Assembly (NCBI RefSeq): GCF_025631005.1 | Contig: NZ_JAOTPL010000001.1 | Span: 62,001-126,000 of the forward strand | Length of the DNA: 64,000 nucleotides | Direction: 5' to 3' | Source: Haoranjiania flava | GTDB lineage: Bacteria > Bacteroidota > Bacteroidia > Chitinophagales > Chitinophagaceae | Shown: positions 17,334 to 26,653 of the stretch, piece after piece | How the letters are laid out: each line of letters opens with the position of its first letter | How positions within the stretch are numbered: the first letter of the stretch is position 1 | Position numbers and translations under genes: made by a program | The notes under the pieces: generated by a model | Told to the model about the DNA's origin: nothing | What the model saw: the letters and a program-made list of their open reading frames with translations, nothing else | Databases searched by the model: none

Positions 17334-18663
17334 AACTGATATAGAACTTATTGAACAAATAAAAAATGTATTGCATTCTCACGAAGAGCCTTACAAGGAA
17401 GGCAGCTGGGAAAAGTTTGCAATGCATTCTTTACATATACCACCTGTCAAAACAGGTAAGCGGCATTTTCGCTATTGGATTGCTGCTGCCTGCATACTGC
17501 TATTGGCAGCCGCCGGCACCTTTATACTGTTTAACAATACAAATAAACCAGAGCAAAAGGTAGGAATACATCAGCATAAACCAGCAACAGCAGTGACCCC
17601 GGACACAGACCGCCACATTGATAGTATGCTACATAGTCATATTGATAAAACCTATGCGGTACAAATACCTGAAGAGAAAATAATACAGACCGAAAAAAGA
17701 TCAATCTTTAGGGAATTTATAGATAAAGTATTTCCCGAAAAGGATAACAACCTTACTGTAAATAATCAACCGGCTAACAATACTCCGGAGAAAATCCAGA
17801 AGCAAGATGCAGCACCGCTGGCTAATGTTACACAAAACCAAAACATGGCATCTGCCGATGTAGCGAACAATAATGCCGCACCCGAAAATAATATCGTAAA
17901 TAATAACAATATCCGTCAACAAAACCAGCCCGTTTATACGCCCGACAATATCTATGCGCGCAACAATCCGGTATTAGAGCATGATGCCGGCTATGCTAAA
18001 AAGTGGAATCTTGCAGCAGAGGTAGCCTCATCCATGAGCAATAACAAAAAGATGAATTTATCTTACGGTATAAACATCGGATATGCATTAAACAATAAAC
18101 TTTCCATTCATTCAGGCGCTTCTTTTTCGCAGCTTAATTCGGCTATCGACAACCCTGCATCAGCTGCTTTCATGAACGGTTATGATGGATATGCAGATAT
18201 AAATATGGATCTGAAAGTGTTCGCCCGCTCTGCCAGCACTGCAGAGACAACTGTAAAATCTTCTGAATTAAGGCTCGCCGGCATTGAGATACCGTTGGAG
18301 ATGAGATACAACTTCAACAAAAAACTTTATACAAACATTGGCATTTCTGCGATGGCGCTGGTAGAAAACAAACAGCTCAATACTTACGTAACCGAAAGCT
18401 CCAAACAGGTTGGTTTTGCAGCGGGAAATAAAAAATCTACATCCACCAAAGAGATTGTTGAGACAAAAGTAGAAAGCGTACCCGGCACAGGCGTTGTGAA
18501 TGATAAGTTCCTGGAATTTTTCAATATGTCAATAGGGTACAAACAGCCCATTACACCCAAAAGAAATATACGCATAGAACCTTTTGTGAAAATTCCCATT
18601 AATAATACCGGCGTCAAAGTGCCATTGAGCAATGCAGGCATCAGGTTGGGTATTGACCTGTAA
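17323..18663 (+). CDS. Candidate dual membrane-spanning anti-sigma factor (Dma-like)
   Basis: 446 residues with an unusual layout. Residues 1-50 are charged and presumably cytoplasmic, with WEKFAMHSL resembling short sigma-binding peptides; residues 51-70 form a single hydrophobic helix (YWIAAACILLLAAAGTFILF); residues 71-225 are low-complexity, rich in Asn, Gln, Pro and Lys, with no predicted fold; residues 226-446 alternate like an outer-membrane beta-barrel (WNLAAEVASSMSNNKKMNLSYG ... IGYKQPITPKRNIRIEPF ... AGIRLGIDL). No Cys-zinc anti-sigma or FecR domain is present. The overlap with the sigma gene and this architecture match the Dma proteins of Bacteroides, which bind an ECF sigma factor inside and reach the outer membrane. 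Function by analogy only. Confidence 0.72.
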   Translation: MKDRTDIELIEQIKNVLHSHEEPYKEGSWEKFAMHSLHIPPVKTGKRHFRYWIAAACILLLAAAGTFILFNNTNKPEQKVGIHQHKPATAVTPDTDRHIDSMLHSHIDKTYAVQIPEEKIIQTEKRSIFREFIDKVFPEKDNNLTVNNQPANNTPEKIQKQDAAPLANVTQNQNMASADVANNNAAPENNIVNNNNIRQQNQPVYTPDNIYARNNPVLEHDAGYAKKWNLAAEVASSMSNNKKMNLSYGINIGYALNNKLSIHSGASFSQLNSAIDNPASAAFMNGYDGYADINMDLKVFARSASTAETTVKSSELRLAGIEIPLEMRYNFNKKLYTNIGISAMALVENKQLNTYVTESSKQVGFAAGNKKSTSTKEIVETKVESVPGTGVVNDKFLEFFNMSIGYKQPITPKRNIRIEPFVKIPINNTGVKVPLSNAGIRLGIDL

Positions 18664-18666
18664 ACA

Positions 18667-18699
18667 AGAAAAGCGCCTTGTTTTTTAAGACGCTTTTCT
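18667..18699. terminator. Bidirectional terminator
   Basis: AGAAAAGCG-c-CTT / AAG-a-CGCTTTTCT with a T-rich loop lies between the convergent Dma-like gene and the beta-barrel gene. Both strands give A-tract, stem, T-tract, so it can serve both genes. Confidence 0.75.
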
Positions 18700-18718
18700 A
18701 ATAATACTTTCTTTAAAA

Positions 18719-19279
18719 TTATTGTCCTAAAGGCAGGTTGTAAGCCACGCCAAGTCCAACACTTCCTGCATTAAACTTCTGGTCGCCGATACGGCCTGCA
18801 TCGCCTGTAAATACTTTAGTGTAATGCGCAAAAACATTCCATTGCTTATTGTGCCAACCTAATTCCGGCTTTAAATATAAACCGCCTGAAGGCATATCAA
18901 CATTACTGTTAGATGCCACTTTATCAGCACCGGTAATGATACCATAACCAAGGTCAGTTCCTAAGTAAAAACCTTCTGATTTAGGATAATACCTTACCAG
19001 CCCTGCAACAGGCACCACACCAAAGCTATTGTTCTTAACGGAACCATTCTCTTTACCAAAGAAGTGATTGTAACCCGTAGCAACACCCAATCCTACATGT
19101 GGCGTTACCAGGTTTTGATAAGCCACATCAAGACCAACATTAGCCGTGGCATTTTCAGAGGGAACTGAAGCACCGCCCACAACGCCCAGTTTAAAAGTGT
19201 TTTTATAACTCTGTGCGTTTACTGCACCCGCTGCAAATAAAAATATAGCAGCCATTAATGTCATTCTTATTGCTTTCAT
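18719..19279 (-). CDS. Small outer-membrane beta-barrel protein
   Basis: 186 residues with a signal peptide (MKAIRMTLMAAIFLFAAGAVNAQ). The mature part shows about eight amphipathic strands (FKLGVVGGASVPSENA, VGLDVAYQNL, HVGLGVATGYNHFF, YLGTDLGYGIITG, YLKPELGWHNKQWNVFAHYT, AGSVGLGVAYNLPLGQ), as in OmpW/OmpX-like eight-stranded barrels. No specific function can be read. It converges on the sigma/anti-sigma pair and shares their terminator; no promoter box was clear. Confidence 0.75.
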   Translation of the reverse strand: MKAIRMTLMAAIFLFAAGAVNAQSYKNTFKLGVVGGASVPSENATANVGLDVAYQNLVTPHVGLGVATGYNHFFGKENGSVKNNSFGVVPVAGLVRYYPKSEGFYLGTDLGYGIITGADKVASNSNVDMPSGGLYLKPELGWHNKQWNVFAHYTKVFTGDAGRIGDQKFNAGSVGLGVAYNLPLGQ

Positions 19280-19389
19280 AAATTCAATTTTTGGTTATAC
19301 TCTATACAACAACAAAACTGTGCCAAATGCTCCCAAGGCTATTGAATTAACAATATGTATATTGACAATTGTTAGGTATCTTACTTTAT

Positions 19390-21627
19390 TTATTTGCCGA
19401 ATTTCTTTTTTAACAAACTCAGTGCATCGTGCATATTGTTGCTTGCCTGGCCTTGTTTCTTGCTGCTTGTGTTCCTGACGGATGTTTTATCCTTGTTTTC
19501 CTGAGTTTGTTTAATAGATAAAGAGATGCGCTTACGCGCTGTATCTACTTCCAGTACTTTTACTTTTACTTTATCATTCAGCTTGAGAACTTCGTTGGGA
19601 TCTGAAATATATCTATTGGCAATCTCAGATACATGTACCAACCCGTCCTGCTTTACTCCAACGTCAACAAAAGCTCCGAAACGTGTAATATTGGTAACTA
19701 TTCCGGGGAGGATATCACCAGGTTTAACGTCTTCTATAGCGTAAACGTCGGCATATTCAAATTGCTCCAGTTCACTCCTTGGGTCCAGGCCCGGCTTCTT
19801 TAATTCATTTAAAATATCGCGGATAGTAAGTTCACCAAACTTTTCTGAAATATATTTTCGGGCATCAATAGCATTTACAAGCTTTTCATTTCCTATCAAT
19901 TCGCTTACATTCGTATTTATATCCTGTGCCATTTGCTCTACAAGCAGGTAAGATTCAGGGTGCACAGCGCTTTCATCCAAAGGGTTTTGCCCGGATTTAA
20001 TCCTTAAAAATCCTGCGCACTGCTCATAAGCTTTTTCGCCCAGGCGTGGCACTTTCAACAATTGTTTACGGTTTTCAAATTTACCGATCTCGTTTCTCTG
20101 CCTGATGATATTCTCAGCCAGGGAAGGACCAATGCCGCTGACATAGCTAAGCAAATGTTTACTTGCAGTATTGAGATTCACACCCACCGCATTCACACAG
20201 CTCACTACGGTCTGATCCAGTTTTTCTTTCAATCTGAATTGATTTACATCGTGCTGGTACTGGCCCACACCAATGCTTTTAGGGTCAATCTTTACCAGTT
20301 CAGCAAGGGGATCCATCAGCCTTCTGCCGATACTTACGGCCCCGCGAACCGTTACATCCTGGTCCGGAAATTCTTCCCTGGCCGTCTCCGAAGCCGAGTA
20401 AACAGATGCACCGTCTTCATTCACCAGGAATACAGGAATCCCTGCATTTAACTTTTTCACAAACTGTTCCGTCTCTCTGCCTGCTGTACCATCGCCGATA
20501 GCAAAAGTCTGGATATTGTATTTTTGAATAAGGTTTAAAATAGTGCTCTCTGCCTCTGGTAGTTTATAATTTTTCTCATGAATAAAGATCAGCGCAGTTT
20601 CCAGCAGCTCTCCTTTTTCATCTAACACCACCACTTTGCAACCGGTTCTGTATCCCGGGTCAATTGCCAGTATCCTTTTACTGCCCAATGGCGATGAAAG
20701 CAACAGCTGGCGCAGGTTTTCAGCAAAAACATTTATAGCTTCCTCGTCTGCTTCCTGCTTCAGCTGAGACCGGAATTCGGCTTCCAGGCTTGGCTGCAGC
20801 AACCTTCTGTACGCGTCTTTTACAGCACGCTTAACCTGTTGGGCTGATTCGTTGTTATAATATCTTACATAAACCTTTTCTATATTTTCCAGCGCCCTTT
20901 CTTCGTCTGGCAGTATAGACATTTTTAAAAAACCTTCCAGGAACCCGCGTAAAATTGCCAGCACCCTGTGGGAAGGAATTTTTTTAATGGGCTCTGAAAA
21001 ATCAAAATAGTCTTTGTACTTATTGCCTGCTTCTTCTTTGCCTGTGACCACCTTGCTTACCAGCATGGCTTCATCCATAAACAGCTTGCGCAGCTTTGCG
21101 CGTACTTCCCCATCTTCATTTATGGTCTCTGAAATTATATCACGCGCACCCTGCAATGCCTGTTCTGCAGAAGTTATATGCTCATTGAAATATTTCTCTG
21201 CTTCGGCTGTTATATCTATATCTTTTTGCTCTAATATCAGCACTGCCAAAGGTTCTAAACCCTGCTCTCTTGCTATCTGTGCCTTGGTTCTTCGCTTGGG
21301 CTTGTAAGGTAAATAAATATCTTCCAGCGCGGATAATGTTTCGGCTTTATCTATTTTATCCTGTATTTCCCCGGTCATTTTACCGCCATCAGTAATGCTT
21401 TTGATGATAAAGGTTTTTCTTTCTGTAAATTCAGTGAGAAATTTTGCAGTATCCTGTATTTGCTGAATCTGTACCTCGTCAAGCGCGCCGGTTTTATCTT
21501 TGCGGTAGCGCGCTATGAATGGTATGGTTGCGCCTTCATTCAATAAAGAAAGCACGGCTTCAGTTTGAAAGCTTTTGAGATTAAGTTTTAATGCAATGTC
21601 ATTTGCAAATACCGTCATGTGATTCAA
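19390..21627 (-). CDS. tex: Tex family RNA-binding transcription accessory protein
   Basis: 745 residues, normal Tex length. Order: N-terminal helical Tex domain with IPFIARYRKDKTGALDE (about 36-50), YqgF-like RNase fold (LAIDPGYRTGCKVVVLDEKGE, about 320-450), helix-hairpin-helix (NLNTASKHLLSYVSGIG) and a C-terminal S1 domain (PGDILPGIVTNITRFGAFVDVGVKQDG, about 635-710). Bacterial relative of Spt6; binds nucleic acids and affects transcription and translation. A second ATG three codons downstream is an equally possible start. Upstream lies the REP array rather than another gene. Confidence 0.96.
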   Translation of the reverse strand: MNHMTVFANDIALKLNLKSFQTEAVLSLLNEGATIPFIARYRKDKTGALDEVQIQQIQDTAKFLTEFTERKTFIIKSITDGGKMTGEIQDKIDKAETLSALEDIYLPYKPKRRTKAQIAREQGLEPLAVLILEQKDIDITAEAEKYFNEHITSAEQALQGARDIISETINEDGEVRAKLRKLFMDEAMLVSKVVTGKEEAGNKYKDYFDFSEPIKKIPSHRVLAILRGFLEGFLKMSILPDEERALENIEKVYVRYYNNESAQQVKRAVKDAYRRLLQPSLEAEFRSQLKQEADEEAINVFAENLRQLLLSSPLGSKRILAIDPGYRTGCKVVVLDEKGELLETALIFIHEKNYKLPEAESTILNLIQKYNIQTFAIGDGTAGRETEQFVKKLNAGIPVFLVNEDGASVYSASETAREEFPDQDVTVRGAVSIGRRLMDPLAELVKIDPKSIGVGQYQHDVNQFRLKEKLDQTVVSCVNAVGVNLNTASKHLLSYVSGIGPSLAENIIRQRNEIGKFENRKQLLKVPRLGEKAYEQCAGFLRIKSGQNPLDESAVHPESYLLVEQMAQDINTNVSELIGNEKLVNAIDARKYISEKFGELTIRDILNELKKPGLDPRSELEQFEYADVYAIEDVKPGDILPGIVTNITRFGAFVDVGVKQDGLVHVSEIANRYISDPNEVLKLNDKVKVKVLEVDTARKRISLSIKQTQENKDKTSVRNTSSKKQGQASNNMHDALSLLKKKFGK

Positions 21628-21707
21628 TTTTAGGATGGCGAATGTAAGAAAATATCAGATATGTTATTTCTGAAAGAACGTGTCAATGATACATTAGAAG
21701 ATTTCAT

Positions 21708-22043
21708 CCGTTAGGAACGCGCCTCGAGGATGTATGCAGAATTGTACCCATTACAATATATAGACTTCCCGTGGGCACGCGCCTCGAGGCGCGTGCCCAC
21801 ATTAAAAACAAAACATGATGGTTAAGATTGAATATTGTTGATTTCTCAGATAGACCAATAGAATGTTGAATGCAAATACCAGGGGATAACCGTGGGAACG
21901 CGCTTCGAGGCGCGTTCCCACATTAAAAACAAAACATGATGGTTAAAGATTGAATATTGTTGATTTCTCAGAATAGACCAATAGAATGTTGAATACAAAC
22001 ACCAGGGATAACCGTGGGAACGCGCCTTGAGGCGCGTTCCTAC
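21708..22043. repeat. REP palindrome array, left part
   Basis: Three full palindromes plus one half copy (21708-21730). The copy at 21771-21800 is a perfect 30-bp palindrome (GTGGGCACGCGCCTC and its reverse complement, CTCGAG centre); 21892-21921 and 22014-22043 differ from symmetry at one or two bases. Spacing is 121 and 122 bp, and the roughly 91-bp spacers are nearly identical (ATTAAAAACAAAACATGATG ... TACCAGGGATAACC), so this is a tandem array of palindrome-plus-spacer units. The last palindrome lies 36 bp before the RAYT start codon. Confidence 0.92.
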
Positions 22044-22079
22044 AACACATCAAATTCAAAAAAACATATAAATTTACAT

Positions 22080-22625
22080 ATGTATAAAAAACATAAACAG
22101 CACAGGCTTTATGGCTATGACTATTCCTCCAATGGATACTACTTTGTAACCATTGTTACAAATGGAAGAATACATTACTTTGGTAAAATAGTAACCCATG
22201 AAATGCATTTATCAGACATTGGCCGGCTTGTACAAAAAAACATCAAATTATTCCATAGGCTGAAAAACGGAGAGCCTGATTCAGCAAACCCTTATCTACA
22301 AAAAGAATCTTTATTAATCATGATCACCGAACATGTGATAATGCCTAATCATATTCATATGATTGTGGAAATATTGAATAAGAACACTCTTTCGCAAAAT
22401 AAAGCTGTAACAGGTCTATCACCTCTGACCAAAGGTTCGCTAAGCTCTTTTATAAATCACTTTAAGGGAAAAATTAAAAGACAGTGCAATGAAAACGGTT
22501 ATGAGTTTAATTGGCAATCCAGATTTCATGACAGGATAATAAGAAATAATGAAGAGCTTAACAGAATCATTATTTATATACAAAATAACATAATTAACTG
22601 GAAGGTTGATAAAGAAAATATTTAA
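22080..22625 (+). mobile_element. REP-associated tyrosine transposase (RAYT, Y1_Tnp superfamily)
   Basis: 181 residues from the ATG at 22080 (MYKKHKQHRLYGYDYSSNGY). An upstream GTG at 22014 is in frame but would translate the REP palindrome itself, so it is rejected. The HUH motif is NHIHMI with H91 and H93; the segment WQSRFHDRIIRN and the likely catalytic Tyr166 in IIIYIQNN follow, as in Bacteroidota RAYTs. The family cuts and joins single-stranded REP hairpins. It sits inside its own palindrome array (three copies left, four right) with no other cargo. Intact reading frame, no frameshift. Confidence 0.9.
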
Positions 22626-22674
22626 TGAATCAAGGATATAAATTATGAAACTCAAACAACCAAAATTTCATTCC

Positions 22675-23071
22675 GTTAGGAACATACCTCGAGGCCCGTT
22701 CCCACATTAAAACAAAACATGATATTAAAGATTGAATATTGTTGATATGTTTCTCAGAATAAACCAATAGAATATTGAATGCAAATACCAGGGATAACCG
22801 TGGGAACGCGCCTCGAGGCGCGTTCCTACATTAAAAACAAAACATGATATTAAAGATTGAATATTGTTGATTTCCCAGGATAAACCAATAGAATGTTGAA
22901 TACAAATACCAGGGATAACCGTTAGGAACATGCCTCGAGGCTCGTTCCCACATTAAAAACAAAACATGATGGTTAAGATTGAATATTGTTGATTTCTCAG
23001 GATAGACCAATAGAATGTTGAATACAAATACCAGGGATAACCGTGGGAACGCGCCTCGAGGCATGTTCCTA
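22675..23071. repeat. REP palindrome array, right part
   Basis: Four palindromes at 22675-22705, 22800-22829, 22921-22951 and 23043-23071, spaced 125, 121 and 122 bp, with the same spacers as the left part. The first and third start GTTAGGAACAT instead of GTGGGAACGCG, so at least two sequence variants alternate here. The last copy ends 4 bp before the stop codon of the exonuclease gene on the minus strand, so it lies in that gene's 3' end. Confidence 0.92.
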
Positions 23072-23075
23072 TAAA

Positions 23076-23603
23076 TTATTTCTCAATCATAGATTCTATC
23101 AGCCTGCTGCCGCCATGCTTCACAATCAGATCTAAAATCAGGGTTGTAGCCATAGCATCGCCGCCTGCCCGGTGGTGGTTATCAAGATGTATGTCCAGCT
23201 CTTTCGTTAAACTACCCAGTCCGTGTTTGGGAAGATTGGGAAATGCTTTTTTGCTCAACTTAAATGTGCACAGCCTTTTTTCTTCAAGAATAAAGCCATG
23301 CAGCGCCAGGAAATATTTGATGTAGTTGTAATCAAATTCTACGTTATGCGCTACGAACACACGCCCCTTTAAAAGATTATAGATTTGCTCGGCCACATCT
23401 TTAAAAAAAGGCGCTTCAAGCACCATTTTATTGGTAATGGATGTAAGCCTTACCACATAGGGCGGTATCTCAACTTCAGGATTAATCAGGGTTTCATACT
23501 TGCCTTCAATTTCTGTACCGTTATACAATACAATAGCAAGCTCCATGATCCCGTTTGTGCTCACGGGGCTGCCGGTACTTTCAATATCTACAACTGCATA
23601 CAT
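23076..23603 (-). CDS. DnaQ-like 3'-5' exonuclease (DEDDh)
   Basis: 175 residues, a bare exonuclease domain. The DEDDh residues are visible: D6 and E8 in VVDIEST, D91 in AHNVEFD, and H144/D149 in HHRAGGDA. Related to the epsilon proofreading subunit of DNA polymerase III and to the exonuclease part of UvrC-fused proteins, but without the extra domain or a beta-clamp motif that I can see, so a repair or RNA/DNA trimming role is as likely as proofreading. Transcribed away from valS. The RAYT-associated REP array abuts its 3' end. Confidence 0.85.
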   Translation of the reverse strand: MYAVVDIESTGSPVSTNGIMELAIVLYNGTEIEGKYETLINPEVEIPPYVVRLTSITNKMVLEAPFFKDVAEQIYNLLKGRVFVAHNVEFDYNYIKYFLALHGFILEEKRLCTFKLSKKAFPNLPKHGLGSLTKELDIHLDNHHRAGGDAMATTLILDLIVKHGGSRLIESMIEK

Positions 23604-24016
23604 CGCCGCGAAGATAAATATGTTTAAGGAAATTACAGAAGCGCATTTTAGATTTAAATAGGTTCACTATATAAAGGAATAACTTTTACCATGGCTGCAC
23701 AAGGAAGGTAAGCAATGAATGGAAGCCTATCTGCGGTATAGGTGCAAACTGCTGCCAGCAATTTGTAGCTGGCAAGTGTACCAGCGTAGCAACAACCTGC
23801 AACAGAATGCAAACCACATTTGCCATGTTGCATGAGGAAAAAATTCAATTGCAATTTAATGTAAGCGTTGTCCTTGCAGCAGATTAAGAATTTGCTAACC
23901 CGGCTCATTCCCGGAGAGGGTCTATAGTCAAGAAATAAAAAATCAAAGGAAAATTTTCGGGCAAGTAATATAGTGCATTCATCAATATCCACATCAATTA
24001 TTTATCTTTGCTGGTT
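23604..24016 (+). promoter_or_regulatory. Intergenic region with valS -7 box
   Basis: About 410 bp between the divergent exonuclease and valS genes. TATCTTTG at 24003-24010 matches TAnnTTTG exactly and ends only 6 nt before the valS ATG. A 112-codon minus-strand frame (23654-23992) exists but has no recognisable family, an unusual Cys/Leu composition and no upstream signal, so it is not called. No tRNA-like or other hairpin regulator was recognised. Confidence 0.5.
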
Positions 24017-26653
24017 ATGGAACTAAGCAAAAATTACCTCCCTGCACAAACTGAGATAAAGTGGAATAGTGCCTGGAAAGAAAAGAAATATTTTGAGAGT
24101 AAACCTGATAACAGGCAGCCGTACACGATTGTAATACCTCCACCCAACGTTACAGGCGTGCTGCACATGGGGCATACTTTAAACGAAACCGTACAGGATA
24201 TTCTCGTACGCCGTGCCCGCATGAGCGGCTACAACGCCTGCTGGGTGCCTGGTTCCGACCACGCTTCCATTGCTACCGAAGCCAAGGTAGTGCAGATGCT
24301 GAAAGAAAACGGCATAGATAAAAATGCGCTTACAAGGGAAGAATTTCTAAAGTATGCTTTCGAATGGAAAGAAAAATACGGAGGCATTATTTACAACCAG
24401 ATCGAAAGATTGGGCTGCAGCGTTGATTGGAGCAGGGTGACTTTTACGATGGATGATCATTATTACAAAGCAGTTATAAAAGTATTTATTGACCTGTACA
24501 ACAAAGGCCTGATCTATCGGGGCGCAAGAATGATCAACTGGGATCCTGTAGCTAAAACGGCGTTGAGCGATGAAGAAGTGGAATACAGGGAAGTACAAAG
24601 TAAATTGTACTATGTACAGTATAAACTCATAGGCAGTGACGGCTACGTAACCATTGCTACCACACGCCCCGAAACGATCCTTGGAGATACCGCCATTTGC
24701 GTAAACCCAACAGATGAAAGATATACACACCTGAAAAATGCAAAAGTTTACGTACCGCTTATCAACAAAGAAATACCCGTAATTTTTGATGAATATGTAG
24801 ATAAAGAGTTCGGCACCGGCTGCCTCAAAGTAACGCCAGCTCACGACATCAACGACTATAACCTTGGGCTGAAGCATAACCTGGAGGTTGTGGATACGCT
24901 GAATGATGACGGCACTATGAGCAAGGCTGCACAACTATATGTTGGTGAAGACAGGTTTGAAGTGCGCCGGAAGATAGCGCTTGACCTGGAAGCAGCAGGC
25001 CACATGGTAAAAACAGAAGACATCACCAACAAGAATGGTTTTTCTCAAAGAAGTAACGCTGTTGTAGAGCCGAAAATTTCTACACAGTGGTTTGTGAAAA
25101 TGAAAGAGCTGGCAGAACCGGCGTTGAAAGCTGTGGTTGAAGGAGACATTTCCATTCATCCCGGTGATAAATTTTTAGCTACTTATAAATACTGGTTAGA
25201 GAATGTAAAAGACTGGTGTATCTCGCGCCAGCTTTGGTGGGGTCAGCGAATTCCAGCGTGGTATGATGATCTTGGAAATGTTTATGTTGCACAAACAGAA
25301 AAAGAAGCTTGGATCCAAGCACGTAGGAAAGCACGAAAGCAAGGAAATTACCCTGGAAAAATGACTCAGGATAAAGATGTACTTGATACATGGTTCTCTT
25401 CCTGGCTATGGCCTATGGAAGTTTTTAAAGGCATTACTGATCCGGGAAATGAAGAAGCTACCTATTATTACCCGACATCTGTGCTGGTTACCGGGCAGGA
25501 CATTATTTTCTTCTGGGTAGCCAGGATGGTCATGGCCGGCTTGCAATACGAAAACCAAATACCTTTTAAAGATGTTTATTTTACGGGCATGGTGCGCGAT
25601 AAGCTGGGACGAAAAATGTCTAAATCGCTGGGTAACTCACCTGACCTGCTGGAGTTGATTGATAAATACGGCGCTGATGCGGTGCGCTTCGGCATCATGA
25701 TCTCTGCGCCTGCCGGCAACGACCTTTTGTTCGATGAAAGCTCACTTGAACAGGGAAGAAACTTCAACAACAAGCTTTGGAATGCGCTGAAGCTGGTAAA
25801 AATGTGGGAAGCGAAAATTGAAGATGAAAGTGAGCCAACTGTACAAAGTAACAATTTGTTTGCAGTGCAATGGTTTGAAAACAGATTGAACCAGGCTAAG
25901 AGAGAAATCGCTCAACTACACGATCAGTTTAGGCTGAGTGAAGGCCTCAAAACCTTGTATTCATTGATCTGGGACGACTTCTGCTCCTGGTATCTTGAAT
26001 GGGTTAAGCCCGGCTATGAAGAAAATATATCAAAACATATCTACGATAAAACGGTTTATTTCTTTGAAGAATTATTGCATCTGTTGCATCCGTACATGCC
26101 GTTTATTTCAGAAGAAATTTATCACTTACTGAAAGATCAAAACGATGACCTTGCTGTAAAACAACTTGCAGCACCGCAGGAAAGCGATGCTGCTGTAATT
26201 GCACAGGGTGAGCTCCTCAAGAAAGTTATTTCCTCCATCAGGGATGCCAGGAACAAAAGCAATCTTAAGCCTAAAGAAAGCATCACCGTTTCTATTCAAA
26301 CTAATGAAGCAGATAAATACCAGGGCATAGAGCATATCATCTGCAAGCAGGTAAATGCGGAAACAATTCTCTTCGGTGAAAATAAAGACAGCAATGCAGT
26401 GGTAGTGACACTCGAAACCGACAAGCTCTTTATCGGCATGAACAAAGAGATTGATAAAGAAGCACTCAAAGCTGAATTACTGAAAGACCTGGAATACCAG
26501 CAGAAATTCCTGGAGAGCGTACAGAAAAAATTGAGCAATGAAAAGTTTGTTCAGAACGCCAAACCGGAAATTGTGGATGTGGAAAGAAAAAAACAGTCCG
26601 ACTGTGAAGCAAGGATTAAAACCATTGAAGAAAGCCTGAAAGGACTCGGATAA
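24017..26653 (+). CDS. valS: Valyl-tRNA synthetase
   Basis: 878 residues from the ATG at 24017 (MELSKNYLPAQTEIKWNSAW); an in-frame TTG three codons upstream lies inside the -7 box and is rejected. Class I motifs: PPPNVTGVLHMGHTL (HIGH) near residue 40 and GRKMSKSLGN (KMSKS) near residue 530. The CP1 editing domain contains TIATTRPETILGDTAI, the valine-type editing block. The C-terminal coiled-coil tail (KAELLKDLEYQQKFLESVQKKLSNEKFVQNAKPE) is the ValS tRNA-binding arm. The Crp-type regulator gene follows directly with no gap. Confidence 0.97.
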   Translation: MELSKNYLPAQTEIKWNSAWKEKKYFESKPDNRQPYTIVIPPPNVTGVLHMGHTLNETVQDILVRRARMSGYNACWVPGSDHASIATEAKVVQMLKENGIDKNALTREEFLKYAFEWKEKYGGIIYNQIERLGCSVDWSRVTFTMDDHYYKAVIKVFIDLYNKGLIYRGARMINWDPVAKTALSDEEVEYREVQSKLYYVQYKLIGSDGYVTIATTRPETILGDTAICVNPTDERYTHLKNAKVYVPLINKEIPVIFDEYVDKEFGTGCLKVTPAHDINDYNLGLKHNLEVVDTLNDDGTMSKAAQLYVGEDRFEVRRKIALDLEAAGHMVKTEDITNKNGFSQRSNAVVEPKISTQWFVKMKELAEPALKAVVEGDISIHPGDKFLATYKYWLENVKDWCISRQLWWGQRIPAWYDDLGNVYVAQTEKEAWIQARRKARKQGNYPGKMTQDKDVLDTWFSSWLWPMEVFKGITDPGNEEATYYYPTSVLVTGQDIIFFWVARMVMAGLQYENQIPFKDVYFTGMVRDKLGRKMSKSLGNSPDLLELIDKYGADAVRFGIMISAPAGNDLLFDESSLEQGRNFNNKLWNALKLVKMWEAKIEDESEPTVQSNNLFAVQWFENRLNQAKREIAQLHDQFRLSEGLKTLYSLIWDDFCSWYLEWVKPGYEENISKHIYDKTVYFFEELLHLLHPYMPFISEEIYHLLKDQNDDLAVKQLAAPQESDAAVIAQGELLKKVISSIRDARNKSNLKPKESITVSIQTNEADKYQGIEHIICKQVNAETILFGENKDSNAVVVTLETDKLFIGMNKEIDKEALKAELLKDLEYQQKFLESVQKKLSNEKFVQNAKPEIVDVERKKQSDCEARIKTIEESLKGLG

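Noticed and set aside
22014..22079. Longer RAYT start at 22014
   Set aside because: The extra 22 residues are a translation of the REP palindrome and the spacer after it, which recur elsewhere without a gene.
22144..22164. TTTGTAAC-N4-GTTACAAA dyad, similar to the operator at 27293
   Set aside because: It lies inside the RAYT gene and encodes the conserved FVTIVTN stretch, so the symmetry is explained by coding; no promoter is near.
21771..23071. CRISPR-like array of palindromes and spacers
   Set aside because: The spacers are nearly identical to each other, units are about 121 bp, no cas genes are nearby, and a RAYT gene is present; this is a REP array.
23654..23992. 112-codon minus-strand frame between the exonuclease and valS
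   Set aside because: No recognisable family, odd Cys/Leu-rich composition and no promoter; treated as chance.
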